Shown: positions 9,170 through 20,789 of the stretch, piece after piece
Position numbering within the stretch: position 1 is the stretch's first letter
Layout: the number at the start of each line of letters is the position of its first letter
Source of the DNA: Chondrus crispus
Taxonomy: Eukaryota; Rhodophyta; Florideophyceae; Gigartinales; Gigartinaceae
Reading direction: 5' to 3'
Length of the DNA stretch: 64,000 nt
Assembly (NCBI RefSeq): GCF_000350225.1
Contig: NW_005179218.1
Span: 1-64,000 of the forward strand
The notes under the pieces: model-generated
The model's input: the letters and a program-made list of their open reading frames with translations, nothing else
Told to the model about the DNA's origin: nothing
Database searches by the model: none
Translations under genes and position numbers: made by a program

Positions 9170-9915
9170 ATCGACGAGGCGACGGTTGCCAACGATACTG
9201 CTTTGCGCAGCAAACGTAGCGTGTGCTCACACTTCTAGGTCGGAAGACCAGTGTAGTAGAACGTGCCGCGCTCGACCGGCTGCGGGTAGCGGGAGCTGCG
9301 ACACGTCGTACTGTAGTTCGAAGCGTGTGAGACGCGACGAATGCCGTCCACACGTGTAGTAAGAACCACAAAACAAGACAGAAGAGAGTTCGGTAGCTGG
9401 TTGGTAGAGGTTTTGGTAGAACGGTGTGGGTTTGACACAACGATGCCACGAAAACCAGATCGACGTCCTCGACGTGGTACCTCGACGCCGTGCGGAGGCG
9501 ACGCCGTCACGGAGGACGAATCCAGGCGCTATGCGGAGCGCTCGTCGTGCGTTACCCCTGCGGTGGAGTACTTTTCGTTGTACTCGATGTACAAAAAGGA
9601 AAGACGAAAACGTAGTCAGGCGAAAGACTTAGGCACAAAACCAAGGGACAAAGGGGTCGGCCCTCGAGATGATGCCACTGCGTTGATCGATGATCCCCTC
9701 GAGTCCTTCCCCTTCCCTACTTTAGTATATCTACTACTGTAGTCCCCATTCTTACAGTGCCAGACTGTAACGGTACGACTACACGTCGGGCAGTAACGGT
9801 CCTGCACTTGGGCGCCAGCGAGGTACGCCGGTATCATACACTAGACGGTATGATTCGAGTACAGTACGTACACGGACGCAAATTGCGCTGCCCAACTTAC
9901 CGGGCGATAAGGTAA
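9170..9915. other. Spacer between elements A and the copia-like remnant
   Basis: I see no convincing gene. It should hold the 5' leader and 5' LTR of chromovirus A, but I found neither a tRNA primer-binding site nor a matching copy on the other side. At 9850-9872 a motif TTCGAGTACAGTACGTACAC (preceded by TCATACAC about 20 bp earlier) recurs in near-identical form around 9970-9990, which suggests a local duplication or paired element ends. Confidence 0.5.
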
Positions 9916-11979
9916 TTACCTTTCGAATTGGGAATTAACCAATGCGGTCCTTGTCATACACCATTGGGTGTTCGAGTACAGTATGTACACTAGTGGACAC
10001 TTGGCGATATACCACAACATCCATGGGGCTGCGAATGAAAGTTTGCTTGTTGTAACCTGTCGAGATCCCACCTCGGTCTGTATCTCATCAAGTTCCCGGT
10101 CCAGGTTTCTGGTGAGTGTAGTTGGCGTTCTAAGGTTACTGGCCTCCTTGCCGTAATCCCCTATATCCTTCTCCTCTTTATCGTACCGAACGCTATCCTC
10201 GGTCCGTGCAAGCAATGCGTGGGTAGATTGGTCTAGTTGCTGTGTCGATACGTTTGTTCGCGGGCTCAAAGGAGAAGGTGTAGGCAGGTTTTCAACAGCG
10301 GGTACGGGTGGAGGTGGATCATCCTTGGCCTCAGTAGGTTCTGTGAGGTCCATGATGTTATCCTCATGTGTGAGGGATACTTCTGCGTTGCTTGGTTGTG
10401 CCGTTTTGCTGTCGCTGGGCTCTGTACCTGTATCCACTGTATCGCCAGAGAGCTCCTCTTCCAATGAACACTGCAGAAGTGCGGAAGTAAGCTCACTATG
10501 CGGCGCAAGTCGGACGTGTTCATATGCGATGCGCATCGGCGCGCCACGTGCTGACTTTCGTACCATAAGGTAGTGCTCCTCGGCTGCGACTACGGTACCT
10601 CGAGGCCACTCTGTTTTCTCATTTTGCTTAGTAGACTGGTAGTAGATCCATACTGGGTCTCCTTCATTGAACATTTCCTTGCGTATCACGTCTGGAGCGC
10701 GTGAGTTGATTAGCTTCTGCATCGTACGTGTGGCGATCTGTTCTTTATGCCCCTGAAGAAGCTCTGCTGTGACAACTGTGGTTGGCAGGCCGAGTATAGA
10801 GGGTCTGTACCCTCGTACGAGTTCGAACGAGTTGAGGGTTTGGTTACCCGAAAACGTATTCGAAAGGAATGCTGCACGTGCAATTATTGTCTCGGCCGAG
10901 GCGTCACTGGGCTCGTCTTCAAGTTTCGCGATGATTCTCTTGATCGTTCCGTTTTCGCGTTCAAAGATACCTACCTTGTTGTGGCGTCGAGCGGGGCGTG
11001 ATTTGAAGGCAATGTCGTGCGCTGCGAGGTACGTCCGTAGCGGTTTACGGTTAAACTCATCGTCGGCTGAGACGGAGAGTGGTGCGCCATGGCGAAGAAT
11101 CCACTCAGTCTCTATGGTGGTGATTATCGTTGACATGCTACGATCGGCAGGGGTAACAAGTTCACTGTATCCGCAGCCAGCGTCAGTCAAATTCATGACA
11201 ATGATTTTTCTGCCACGTATTTTTGGGAAGAGAAAATCAATTTGAAGTTCCTGATTGAATGCCTCATTAGTGTGCGTAAGTGAGATCTTTCGAGTGTGTT
11301 TCGGTGTCCCGTTCTTCGCGCAAATCTCACAGGCTGCGCAGACCTCCTCGATCGCCTTTTGCAACTCTTCGTTCACTATTCCGGCGTTCTTGCATAGGTC
11401 TTTCATTTGTTGTCCAGAAGCGTGAGTGTAACGGTGAATTCGTTTGCACAAAGTTATGGGAGTGCGCCGCTGTGTCGATTGTATATTTCCCAGCAGTGTT
11501 CGTACGATTGACCGTGGGTGCGGTGATATATCCAATCTTAAGCGGCTATCGCTTGCGACGCGGTATGTGTCAAGTATGCGTTTTTTTCTATCGCTTGGTC
11601 GTTTTATACTTATGTACTTCTGTTGACCACGATTGAATGTGTCACAGTATGCCCTAATATCCATGCCGATAATGAGAGGGGATTTTCCTGTTACGAGGTC
11701 AAACGTAATCGCTGTTGGTCTGCCGTTTGTGTCAAGAATTGTGAGTGTCCATGAACATGTGACCATGCGAGCGTCTAGACATTCATCGCCCCAGCCGTGG
11801 AGGTATCGTTCGCACGGTGGTTGTAGGGTGAATTGTATGCCTAGGATATCGCATAGAGTGGCGGCGTTTTCAATACCACCAGTGGACGTTGGTTTTCCTT
11901 CGTCTAGTATCGGGTTGGGGTCAGGTGGGAGCGTAGCTAACCCCTTTACCGAAAATACGACGACGATGCTCTTGCAGGA
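9916..11979 (-). CDS. Copia-like protease-integrase
   Basis: The frame is open from 11979 although the first ATG is at 11766, so the N-terminus is meant to be reached from gag. PILDEGKPTSTGG fits the copia protease active site (LD-x-G), and PLIIGMDI is the second protease block. The integrase follows: HRYTH with a CAACEIC pair for zinc, then LQIDFLF, VSADDEFN and GIFERENGTIKR as the DDE residues. A long acidic, Pro-rich tail follows and there is no RT. Copia integrases are normally followed by RT and RNase H, so this is either a truncated element or a non-autonomous gag-PR-INT form. Confidence 0.72.
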   Translation of the reverse strand, partial: SCKSIVVVFSVKGLATLPPDPNPILDEGKPTSTGGIENAATLCDILGIQFTLQPPCERYLHGWGDECLDARMVTCSWTLTILDTNGRPTAITFDLVTGKSPLIIGMDIRAYCDTFNRGQQKYISIKRPSDRKKRILDTYRVASDSRLRLDISPHPRSIVRTLLGNIQSTQRRTPITLCKRIHRYTHASGQQMKDLCKNAGIVNEELQKAIEEVCAACEICAKNGTPKHTRKISLTHTNEAFNQELQIDFLFPKIRGRKIIVMNLTDAGCGYSELVTPADRSMSTIITTIETEWILRHGAPLSVSADDEFNRKPLRTYLAAHDIAFKSRPARRHNKVGIFERENGTIKRIIAKLEDEPSDASAETIIARAAFLSNTFSGNQTLNSFELVRGYRPSILGLPTTVVTAELLQGHKEQIATRTMQKLINSRAPDVIRKEMFNEGDPVWIYYQSTKQNEKTEWPRGTVVAAEEHYLMVRKSARGAPMRIAYEHVRLAPHSELTSALLQCSLEEELSGDTVDTGTEPSDSKTAQPSNAEVSLTHEDNIMDLTEPTEAKDDPPPPVPAVENLPTPSPLSPRTNVSTQQLDQSTHALLARTEDSVRYDKEEKDIGDYGKEASNLRTPTTLTRNLDRELDEIQTEVGSRQVTTSKLSFAAPWMLWYIAKCPLVYILYSNTQWCMTRTALVNSQFER

Positions 11980-12374
11980 CTACTTGTTCGCTTACTATCC
12001 GTAGCCTTGCCGTTCCCAATAATCTTGACGATATCATTGATCTCAATCGTTGTCTTCGTAGTGTCTGCTTGCCTAAACAGTGCTTTGACCTGGTCGGACT
12101 GTTTAGCGATGGTATCGGGATGTACGGTCTTCCCTTCCACTAAGCAGCGCATTACATTGTATATGCACTCGAGGTCTTTATACAAATGGTTTTGCTCACC
12201 GCAGCCCTTGCATTTGGAATTCGCCTTTCGACCTTCACCGTGAAGTATGCGGCCTTTGTAGCGCTGAGGGCGGTATCCTCCCTTCGTGGGTTGTTCCGTC
12301 ATATCCTCGAACTTTCGTTTTTTATCATGCTTCCGAGTGCTTTGGTGTATGTGCATCATGCTTAGGTTCGTCAT
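11946..12374 (-). CDS. Copia-like nucleocapsid (zinc knuckle)
   Basis: 142 residues, basic at the start, with one zinc knuckle CKGCGEQNHLYKDLEC (CX2CX4HX5C, one residue longer than the usual CX4 at the end). Its last 11 codons overlap the start of the protease frame in the -1 direction (11946-11979), the arrangement used for gag-pro frameshifting. I do not see a canonical slippery heptamer in the overlap. Confidence 0.6.
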   Translation of the reverse strand: MTNLSMMHIHQSTRKHDKKRKFEDMTEQPTKGGYRPQRYKGRILHGEGRKANSKCKGCGEQNHLYKDLECIYNVMRCLVEGKTVHPDTIAKQSDQVKALFRQADTTKTTIEINDIVKIIGNGKATDSKRTSSPARASSSYFR

Positions 12375-12389
12375 CCACCCTAACGTCTA

Positions 12390-13247
12390 CTAAGGCTTCG
12401 ACTGCGTAATCAGCGTTACCCTGAACATAGCACGATCTTCCCGTTCGTGTCGCTTATTGGACTTCATTGTATTAGAAATGAGCTGTTTTATGCCGTTGGT
12501 TTGCGCAAGGAATGCAAGGGTCTCTGCTGCTTGAGATGCCTCACCAGGTACTGTGGTACTGGCTTGCTGCATATTTTCGATCATCTCCGCTTTCTCCGTG
12601 ATAGCTTCCAGAGTGGCCTTGGAGATGAGGAATATTTTCTCGTCTGGGTTGCTACAAGTGTCATGTGATTTAGAAACTGGTTGCGTTACAACCGTGCTAT
12701 AGACGGATGATGGGATATTGGCATTTTCAAGCAACATCATTGCAAAGCTTTGACTGTCTTGTTCGGCGGCAACCGCATCACAGTGGTTGAGGTATTCTAA
12801 AGCTAGGCCTTGGAATCTCATCGCATAGATCGCTGTGCTTTCGCCGCTTTTTCTAGTGCACCCGAATACATCTCTCATCATCTGCACAAGTCTGCGAATA
12901 CCATCGGTGGCAGAGTCCTTTGCCACAATTGAGATACTCTTGCTTACCACTTCCACTTGGTTAATCGGGATTGCTGGATCTTCATCATCTAGATCTAGAT
13001 CGAGCAACCCGGCCGTAACTGCTCTCTCGACTTTAGAGGCAAAAACGGTATCCAAAGCATTGAACAACGTTATCCCTAGTGCGCTCAAGATACCTTTAGC
13101 CCTTTTATCGCCTCTTCGTGCGAATCTGCAGACTGTAGTACACCAAAGGGTCACTTGCTTGCGCCACTTGAACTTGTCGGTGGTAGGGGATAGGAATGGT
13201 GGGGCAAGTAGGTCTCTGTTCGGATTAGAACCGCTGTCTGGGCCCAT
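12390..13247 (-). CDS. Copia-like gag
   Basis: 285 residues from the ATG at 13247. The start (PFLSPTTDKFKWRKQVTLW) resembles the N-terminus of copia-type gag polyproteins, where a Trp-containing helix opens the capsid. A helical region follows that includes a block ending YAMRFQGLALEYLNHC. It terminates at a tandem TAG TAG (12387-12392), and the zinc-knuckle segment continues in the same frame starting at an ATG at 12374. Whether the double stop is a mutation or marks a real boundary cannot be told. Confidence 0.65.
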   Translation of the reverse strand: MGPDSGSNPNRDLLAPPFLSPTTDKFKWRKQVTLWCTTVCRFARRGDKRAKGILSALGITLFNALDTVFASKVERAVTAGLLDLDLDDEDPAIPINQVEVVSKSISIVAKDSATDGIRRLVQMMRDVFGCTRKSGESTAIYAMRFQGLALEYLNHCDAVAAEQDSQSFAMMLLENANIPSSVYSTVVTQPVSKSHDTCSNPDEKIFLISKATLEAITEKAEMIENMQQASTTVPGEASQAAETLAFLAQTNGIKQLISNTMKSNKRHEREDRAMFRVTLITQSKP

Positions 13248-13727
13248 AACTGTAATTTGTCGGTGATTCTACATTGCACGTCGGATCAGATAGCAGCAGG
13301 TGCTTTGACGGATGGCAGGGGTTCTAATCTACAAACAAAGAGTGAGAGCACAGTTGCGCTCGGAAACCCAAATGGCTGGTTTCCTGGTTGCTCAGGTTTA
13401 TCTTCGCATGCTCTCCTTCTGCTCCTTCACTCTCCAGTATTTGCCTCTAGAGTCGTGGCTTAAATAGACGCCGTCTATGCTTAACTGTCAGTGCCGTTCT
13501 TGCGGTAAGGTCGCGTACTTCCAATGCTATCTTTTTGTTAACCGACACTGCCTGTGTTCGGTTTGCACATAACTGTTGTTTTAGAATTAGACTTTAAAAT
13601 GTACGTTGCAATTGATCCCAACCTCGCCGGAGGTTGGCCTCAAACTGTACATTGCATTTGATCCCAATTTCGTCCGACGTTGCCTTAAAACTTAGTGCAT
13701 AGTGACATTCAGTATTCCACAACTGTA
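13248..13727. other. Spacer upstream of copia-like gag
   Basis: No gene seen. At 13597-13675 two imperfect direct copies of TGTAC(G/A)TTGCA(A/T)TTGATCCCAA lie about 46 bp apart. The stretch would be the 5' leader/LTR side of the copia-like remnant, but no LTR pair is visible. Confidence 0.4.
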
Positions 13728-13757
13728 CAGTACCGTTCTCACTGGTTTAATTATGGA
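13728..13757 (+). repeat. pogo-like element, left TIR
   Basis: Starts CAGTACCGTTCTCACTGGTT. It is inverted relative to 15969-15998 with two mismatches and is preceded by TA. Confidence 0.9.
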
Positions 13758-13883
13758 CACTTTCCAGAAATGCAAAAATCAACGTTTTTACCAATCAGAC
13801 CAAGTTTTCTTTGCCAATCCTGAGCTCGTCAACAGACGAAAAATGGGAAAAGGGGTCAATTCTGGACAGCGAGTTGAGCACTC

Positions 13884-15838
13884 TTATCGATAGTGAGACA
13901 AACCGACGAGGCCTGAGGCTGCCACTTCCGTTCTCTCGTCTTCAACACATCCTTGCCCGCCGATATTGCCACTTCTTCGGACTTGGGGCCATGACGCAAT
14001 TGGAATATCATTCAGAACGTCTCCCTGTAAGTCAATCAGCCTTTGCGCGAAAACACCGTCCTCACCTGGACAACGGTTTTCTTTGTTCCCTTCAAATGCG
14101 GTCCCTGTGATAGGTATCGGAGGGCTCTGTTCAATGGCGTTTTCAGAATTGAAGACACTCTCAAGTCTTCGCTTTGGGGTCCCTTTTTCTGACCTTGCTT
14201 GAAGACGCTGTGCTCTGGCCATGGGTGCATTGACTTTACGACCACGTTGTGAAGTCTTTGCAAGCTTGGGTGGAGAGACCTGCGTATCAAGCAAACTTTT
14301 GACATTGAACTCATCGTTGAACAGTACCTGTATCTCTGCTAGTGTATTACTGGCCGAGCCAGGGCCGTTTGATAATTGTCGAATTCTGTCTAGCAAGGCG
14401 CGCGATTCATTTCTAACCTCTCTCAAATGAGAATCACGAACTGCCGGACTACTTCGTGTGTTCACACTAATGCACAAAGGTCCTTTAAGGTTATCACTGG
14501 CCTGAGTAGGTCGCAATTCGGTCAAGAAATTTAAAATCCATTGGCCATAATCCAGACTCATAAAATGCCTTTCTGGCAATGTCTGGAGTCAACGCGCGAT
14601 AAACCGCCACAGCGAGCTTTATCTTAAAAGCAGAGTTTGCCCACGTCATTTGGCTGATCATCAGGAGCTCATCCCGTGTAGACCGAACCGTTTTTTGAAA
14701 AATTCTATTCACAGACTGATCGCACGGCTGCAACAGATGGGTTGTATTAGCAGGCAACTTGACCACCAAAATTCGAAGCTTCTCGCATTCTTCGAGCCAT
14801 ACATCGCCCTGTCTAGAACTGTGTCCGTCTAATAGGAGAAGGATATGCTCATGGGGCGGTACTGTTTTTCGCGCATGTCGATTGATATGATGAATAACTT
14901 CGACAATTACGGCTTTGTCGATTGAGCCGTGTGGTGTAAAAACAAGCTCTGCGTCATGAGGAAACCATTTTTCCTTGCACAATCAGTGTTATACACCATT
15001 CGTATTAGTGAAGTCCTCCCTATCGAGAGGCTTACGCCATGATTTCATGACTTGCTTACCAGAGGCTATCGAAAAAGGGGCGCTATGTTGTCACATGCTG
15101 CGACAGCAAGTCTTGCTGTCAAGTGCTTACCGGGATCCCTAATGCCCAAGCGAGCACCGCCCTGATTTCTGCTGGACGAGGTGAAACACTTGACTTTACG
15201 ATCGTACTCACCGCATACAGCGGTTTCATCCCAGTTCCATATTTGTGAAGGTCTCTGAGGACCTCTGGGAACTCTTTCTGAAGTTTCAAAATAACTTCCT
15301 TCAGACTGGCGATATGTGTTGGATGCTCTGCCTCTAGCCTTGCCATGGAAACGTTCTGGGATGCCCTATAGACCAATTCTCTATGTCGTGCTCTGAATGA
15401 GCATATGGCGTCCGAGGATGGGACGCGGTTGGAGAATGCATTTTCTCTTCCTGCCGCTATCTTGCCCTGAATGCTCTTCATTAGAGAACAGTCAACGGCA
15501 AAACCTTTCTCAGCTGCTTGGAGAGTCTTGTGAACGACAAGACTCTGCTCAGCACTTGTGAGAACTGTGCGACGGCCTGCCAAGTGTTTTTCCGGATCGA
15601 GCAGTTTTGCGAGCTGTTGCGTGTCCCCATCTATGATAGCCTTTCGATTATTATACACTGTCGTGCAAGTGACACCACTTCGGGTGGACACTTCCCTTGG
15701 AGAGATGCCGCGCTGCAGGAGCTGTAATGATTTTCCCCGTCTGATACGCTCATCTTTTCTTTTAGCAATCCTTTTGTTATGTGCGATAGTTTGAGCGCGC
15801 ATGGAGCTCGGCATGTCCGCACCAACGATCAGGAGCAC
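13884..15838 (-). pseudogene. pogo/Tigger-like transposase, broken
   Basis: The N-terminal part (15119-15838) has a helix-turn-helix (SLQLLQRGISPREVSTRSGV) and a CENP-B-type DNA-binding region. The first catalytic Asp lies in NWDETAV at about 15210-15235, but in a different frame from the N-terminal part, so there is a frameshift just before it. Two stop codons interrupt the stretch after TNTNGV near 14990. The frame 14494-14982 then has the remaining DDD residues: LLLDGHSSR and THLLQPCDQS. After GLWPMDFKFL another frameshift leads into the C-terminal tail (13884-14579). It cannot encode an active transposase unless some of the breaks are introns. Confidence 0.82.
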
Positions 15839-15968
15839 TGTCTACGGAAGGATGAGGGAGTTGGGAGAGGGGCGGTAGGCATTGAAGGATGGGGGAGGGG
15901 TGTGTGAGAGAGAAAAAGAGGTTCGAAGGTGGGGTACTCAAAAATATATTGTCCAGAATTGACCCTTT

Positions 15969-15998
15969 TCCAGAATTAGACCAGTGAGAACGGTACTG
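15969..15998 (-). repeat. pogo-like element, right TIR
   Basis: Read on the minus strand it starts CAGTACCGTTCTCACTGGTC. It is followed on the plus strand by TA, completing the target-site duplication. Confidence 0.9.
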
Positions 15999-16056
15999 TA
16001 GTACGATACATACCGCACAGTATATGTACTGTAGCAGTATATGCGGTACTACAGTT
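15995..16056. repeat. Imperfect hairpin next to the pogo element
   Basis: ACTGTAGTAC at the left and its partner GTACTACAGT at the right enclose ATACCGCA / TGCGG and two copies of CAGTATAT. It may be a decayed end of another DNA transposon abutting the pogo right TIR. Confidence 0.5.
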
Positions 16057-16532
16057 TGTACTCCAGCGCAATTCAGCGGGTACTCCCGAGTAGAGCACAT
16101 ACTAGGCGGAGGGAGCAGCTAACGGGGTGTTTGGAAGACCTCCAGTAACTCCGGAGAAACAAATATGGTCTTCGCAATAGAATGAGCATATCATACGTTG
16201 GTGCCTTAAACATAAAAAACACCATATCACAACGAATCATATCAAGGCGGAGAGAACAGTTACGACCTTTTATTTCACTGTGTGACTTGGCTATTCGTGC
16301 CCTAATTTGTATGGCCTGTAGTCTATTCGTACGAAAGAAAGTCATTTCGGAATAGAACGACATTCTCTTCAAGTTTGCGCGAAAATTGCGCGCCATTCCC
16401 GAAACGACACAAACCCAGCCACGAGGCAACTGCTGACCTAACCATGCCAGTTCTTCCGTACTCGTGAACACATTCCCTTGTCATCGTCGGGTCCCATTTT
16501 CCCCACCCACTCCTCTTGGTATTGCCTTCACC

Positions 16533-17835
16533 ATGCCTCCCCGTGGTGCGCCCCCATCTGCCAGCCGAGCACTTGCGCTACTGCAAGAAATCCAGGCTGC
16601 CGGTCAGGAAGAACTTGAAGCATATGATGACAATCCGATGCCGTCAGACTCTGAAGACGAGAACGACTCTGACGAACCTTTATACACTCGCTTCTTGAAT
16701 GCCAACGGGTCACAAGGGATCATGGATATGATAAACTTTACGCCCAACGAGTTTATCGCGATTTTGGGCTCATATTCGTGAACACGTCAGTTCAAACTAC
16801 AATACAGGCCGTGGTAGCAAGTCAGCCATAACTGGAAAAGATATGATCTTCATGACAATGTGCGTGTTAAAACAGGGCGCCAAATGGGATATAATGGCCT
16901 ATGTGTTCGGTATCAAACCCCCCACATTCGAGAAGCGCGTTACAGCGATGATCGGGCTCCTCTCGGGACACTGCTACGACAAATTTATCGCCTTTTATCA
17001 GAACAAGTATGCCATGACCCGACTCCAGGCCGACAAGCGCACGTTCAACAAATACAAAATGTGTCTCTACGCATGCGACGTCACCTTTCAGCAGTCTTAT
17101 CGTCCCGGTGGTTCACTCGAGGAATCAAAGCACTGCTTTTTGGGAAAGCATAAACTCTACGGTTACAAGACGGAAGTTGCAGTCCTTCCCAATGGCCTCA
17201 GGATACACTGCAGCGCACAAGAGCCTGGGTCAGTAGCAGACATTGAAATATTTCATCGTAATCTTGGCTTTCACCTTGATGCTGTTGAAAAATCTGTTGA
17301 GGAGCGAGCAATCACAGACATTAGTAATGGGGTTGATGAGCATCCGAATCATTGGGACATATTATTTGACAAGGGCTATCAAGAAATCCAAAGTGACATT
17401 CGTGCAGTAATGCCCATTAAAAAGCCCACGGGAAGAGTGCTCACATTGGAACAGCGTAGGGAGAATGAAAACATTTCAGGGGACCGCATTATAGTGGAGA
17501 ACTACTTTGGAAGGTAATCTGCTTTGTGGGCTATCGCGGCAAACAAGTACAGATGGAGTGAGTCTCTGTATGATGGTATATTCAAGCTCACGGTTGCGCT
17601 TACAAATCTTCATATTCGATGGCATCCTCTGAGGGACGCCGATGGTCAGACTTATGAGCGCTACAGAAAGCGCCTCAAAGAAATTGCCGAGTCTACAGTA
17701 GCAAAGCGGAAGAGAGCGCAGGCCTCGTATCGTAAAAGGCGTAGGCGTAGGATGGAGCGCGAGCTTCGGGGCATAGATATGGAAGAAGGTGCGGGGGCAT
17801 TGCTCGAAGAGGATGAAGAAAGCCTTAGTTGTTAG
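16533..17835 (+). pseudogene. PIF/Harbinger-like transposase, broken
   Basis: Start chosen at ATG 16533 (MPPRGAPPSASRALALL). The frame shifts by one near 16764 at a TTTTGGG run, and the reading continues as WAHIREHVS and so on. The catalytic region (16843-17517) has LYACDVTFQ, ILFDKGYQE and IVENYFGR as the D-D-E residues of DDE_Tnp_4-type transposases, with FLGKHKLYGYKTEV between them. A TAA at 17515-17517 follows YFGR, after which the same frame continues with SALWAIAANKYRW and a basic C-terminus to 17835. One indel and one stop make it inactive. No terminal inverted repeats were recognised. Confidence 0.82.
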
Positions 17836-20789
17836 GATACTGTAGAGCCGCGATATTATCTGTCAGATGCGATGAGAAAGCTGTTGTGCACATTTTCTTT
17901 GTGTATGATCAGATAAATAAACTCTACTATCAGCTACCAAGTCTTTTCGTACGTGTGGTGATGACTCCGCAGTGTCCAACGCACCCACAGAATGCGTTGG
18001 AACTGCTTCGCAGATCTACTGTACCCTTGGTACAGTACGTGCGAGCCTGTAGGGTCTGCACAACTGTGAGATGTACGCAGTTCAGAAGTGACAATGCTTA
18101 TGAAACTAAAAGACAATGAAGGCAGCTTGTGGAGAGTTGTCATTCGTTTGCAGAGGCTGAGCGGTAGGACATAGATGTACGGTACTGTACGCAGAGAGAT
18201 GGCCATCAGACGTCAGTGAGGGTCAGCTATAAAAACGCACTCATTTAGTGTCTTTTGGTGTTTCGTCATGCCGAGTGTGGTACCATACTGTTGGCGAGAA
18301 AACAACCCCGAGGCACTTTGAGTAATTGAAAACTCCCCATTGGGACAAAGGGTGCTGCTATACCGTCACTCGACCAACGGATAGGCCTGCCCTTAACGAG
18401 TCCAGAATAATATAACATACAAGTATTATTGCGAATACCAACACCAGCAATTACGACAGGAGAAGAACAGCCACACTTGCAACTCTACGTTGCATCAATG
18501 CGTTCATGGGAAGAACGTTGCGACCACGACAATCCCACTACATGTGCTGCTCTTTGGCAATATTGAACTCCAAATGTTCGATATTTCATAGATGGACAGG
18601 TATGTAGTTTCTGAATCATGTTGGCCGTCCCTCGAGAAAGCTGTTTTCACTTTGAAGTTTACATGCTCTGGAACAAAAACGTCGAAAGCACCTGTACAAA
18701 GCTTCGGGTGCCTGCAATTCTTAAGATGCTCATACATCTGGTTCTCTTTACAAAGGTTGTGCCGTGTTCAAAGGGCAACCCATTTCAAGTTAAACAAGAA
18801 GACGCGAATTGATCGTGTAAATTGAAATTGATGCATCCTCGAATGACCTGGGTGTTCCAAAGTGACTCGTACTAGTCAGGGTGTGCCATGCCGCAAGCAG
18901 ATGCTTCATGCGCGTAATAGTGTGCCCCGAGAAAGAGGAAAGATAGTGGGTTTGCCACCTTTTCTTCCGGACGCGATACTATTGTGCGGTACAATGTAGC
19001 GGAATACGTTTGTCGTCGGTGCGTTGGCTAGTGGAGATGCGACAGCGGAGACAGATGACTTCTACGCACAGTTCCAACAACGTCTGTCAGTGATTTGCTA
19101 ACCATTACAATTATCACCTTGTTTAATGCTCCTTGTCTCGTATCAGGGATTCGTTCACGTCGTCATCGAATGCAAACACCTGCCGTGCTCTCAGAAGCAT
19201 GAATTGGAGTCTCAGCTCCCGGAAGAGAATCGAGTTGGAAAATGGTGCGTTTGTGAGGGCGAGACTAGAGCATACGCGGCAACTCTGTAGTGGAAGGAAA
19301 AGTTACGTATCTGATTCTACTTGTATGCGATCAGACTTTGCACAGCGACCAACACGCTCACCCCACCAACAATCGGCGACAGAAATCCATGGGGGCACTC
19401 GCTTTTTCTCGTGCTAGTGTCGCGTGAGTCGCAGTCAGTAACCATAAAAGAAGTCTTGTTTTGGTACAGTATGAGGTAATGGCTCTGTAAGCAGTGCAGC
19501 CTCTATTCCATCGAGAACAGGCCGAGTCAGATGCAATCATCAATTGGTGGACAGCCGGGACAACCTTTCTTCCGCAACATACCCAGCGGCGGAACTAAAG
19601 TTGGTATGTATGTGCGTGAAAATATTTAATTGGTGTGTGAGAAACAAAGTCGTGTCCGTCGCCCCTTGCTTATCACTCGCAGTGTTAGTATGCCATTGAT
19701 TGTATGTGGTGCAAGGAAGCGAAAACTGCAGAAGCAAGCGAGCGCAACGATGGGCGACCTCGTACTTTCTTCTTGTCCCATCCAAGCCACAAAGCGATAC
19801 GACTTCCAGACCCCAACTGCCGAGCCCTGTCCACGTGCCACGAAACGGAAATCTAACCACGGCTCCAGCTTCGCCGCAGACGGTAGGGGGCTTTAGAGAA
19901 GCGCCCATGCAGGTGGACCGCAATCAAATACTGTCCAGCCGCAGCATCGGCACTCGTTTGGCAGCAACTGTGTCAGGTGTCTTTCGCGAAGGGGCTCGGC
20001 TCACCTGTCGATACAGATACAAGGCGTGAAGAACTCCGCTTCCTTCAGGGATTGGGACAGAGACTTGGGACACATGACCTCAGGTTTCAGCCCAGCAGAT
20101 AGTGCGCTATATCATCCACATACTCTAGTTGGAGAACGTAGAGCTGCTTGTTCTTCAGCCGGTCTCATTCGAATTTGAGATGAGACCCGTTGCGTGACCA
20201 TCCGCTCGAGGAATACAAAGCTCTAGCAACGAAGTCCTAACACGAAGCACTATCGCAAGAGACGCGGAACATCCCAGAGTCTTCTCGCGTATGCAACTCG
20301 GCGGAAGAAGCAGCCGTTGCAGAGTTGCGGACTGCGTAATCTGCGGGCGAACGACTTCTACAGCTACCGCAAAAACACATTCCGAAGTCTGAATAAGAAG
20401 AAATGGCATCATTGCAGTGGGGTCGCACAGGGCCTACTGTATCTATACGTAACCACTCAGAGCTTCAATCCCCAAGGGCATTAGGCTTCACATTAGCGGC
20501 GTTTGCACGAATGACAGCTATTGAGGTACAAGATCCCAGAAAAGGTCGGAAAACTTCTTTCAGATATACCTACCTTCTCGAATCTAAGTTCTGCATTGGA
20601 GGCGCAAGAGCACATATTAGGAGGTGCACAAGCTCGACGGTCTATCCCTTTTCTCGAGACACTCCACGGAAAAAACTTTTTTACCTGTTCAATAACGAAC
20701 AAGGAATGCTGTACAATAGCGGTGCTCTCTATATTTTAGACCAAAAAACAGAAAGAAAATGCAGACGGAACCGCGACGCGCGGATTCTT
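17836..20789. other. Gene-poor spacer
   Basis: About 3 kb with no ORF that looks coding and no RNA gene I can support. It holds GTAC-rich palindromes at 18018-18043 and 18177-18190, of the kind seen elsewhere near element ends. Confidence 0.5.

Larger units (their letters stand above)
9916..13247 (-). mobile_element. Copia-like gag-PR-INT remnant without RT
   Basis: Three stretches on the minus strand give gag, a zinc knuckle, and a protease-integrase frame, in that order. This is the Ty1/copia gene order with the RT and RNase H missing. The last about 60 residues of the integrase frame lose any domain character near 10030, so the element looks truncated on its 3' side. No LTR pair was found. 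Confidence 0.7.
13728..15998 (-). mobile_element. pogo-like DNA transposon
   Basis: A 2271-bp element bounded by 30-bp terminal inverted repeats (28/30 identical) that begin CAGTACCGTTCTCACTGG, flanked on both sides by TA (13726-13727 and 15999-16000), the usual pogo/Tc1-mariner target duplication. It contains one degraded DDE_1/CENP-B-like transposase on the minus strand. A second short subterminal motif, GGTCAATTCTGGACA, occurs near both ends. Confidence 0.88.
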
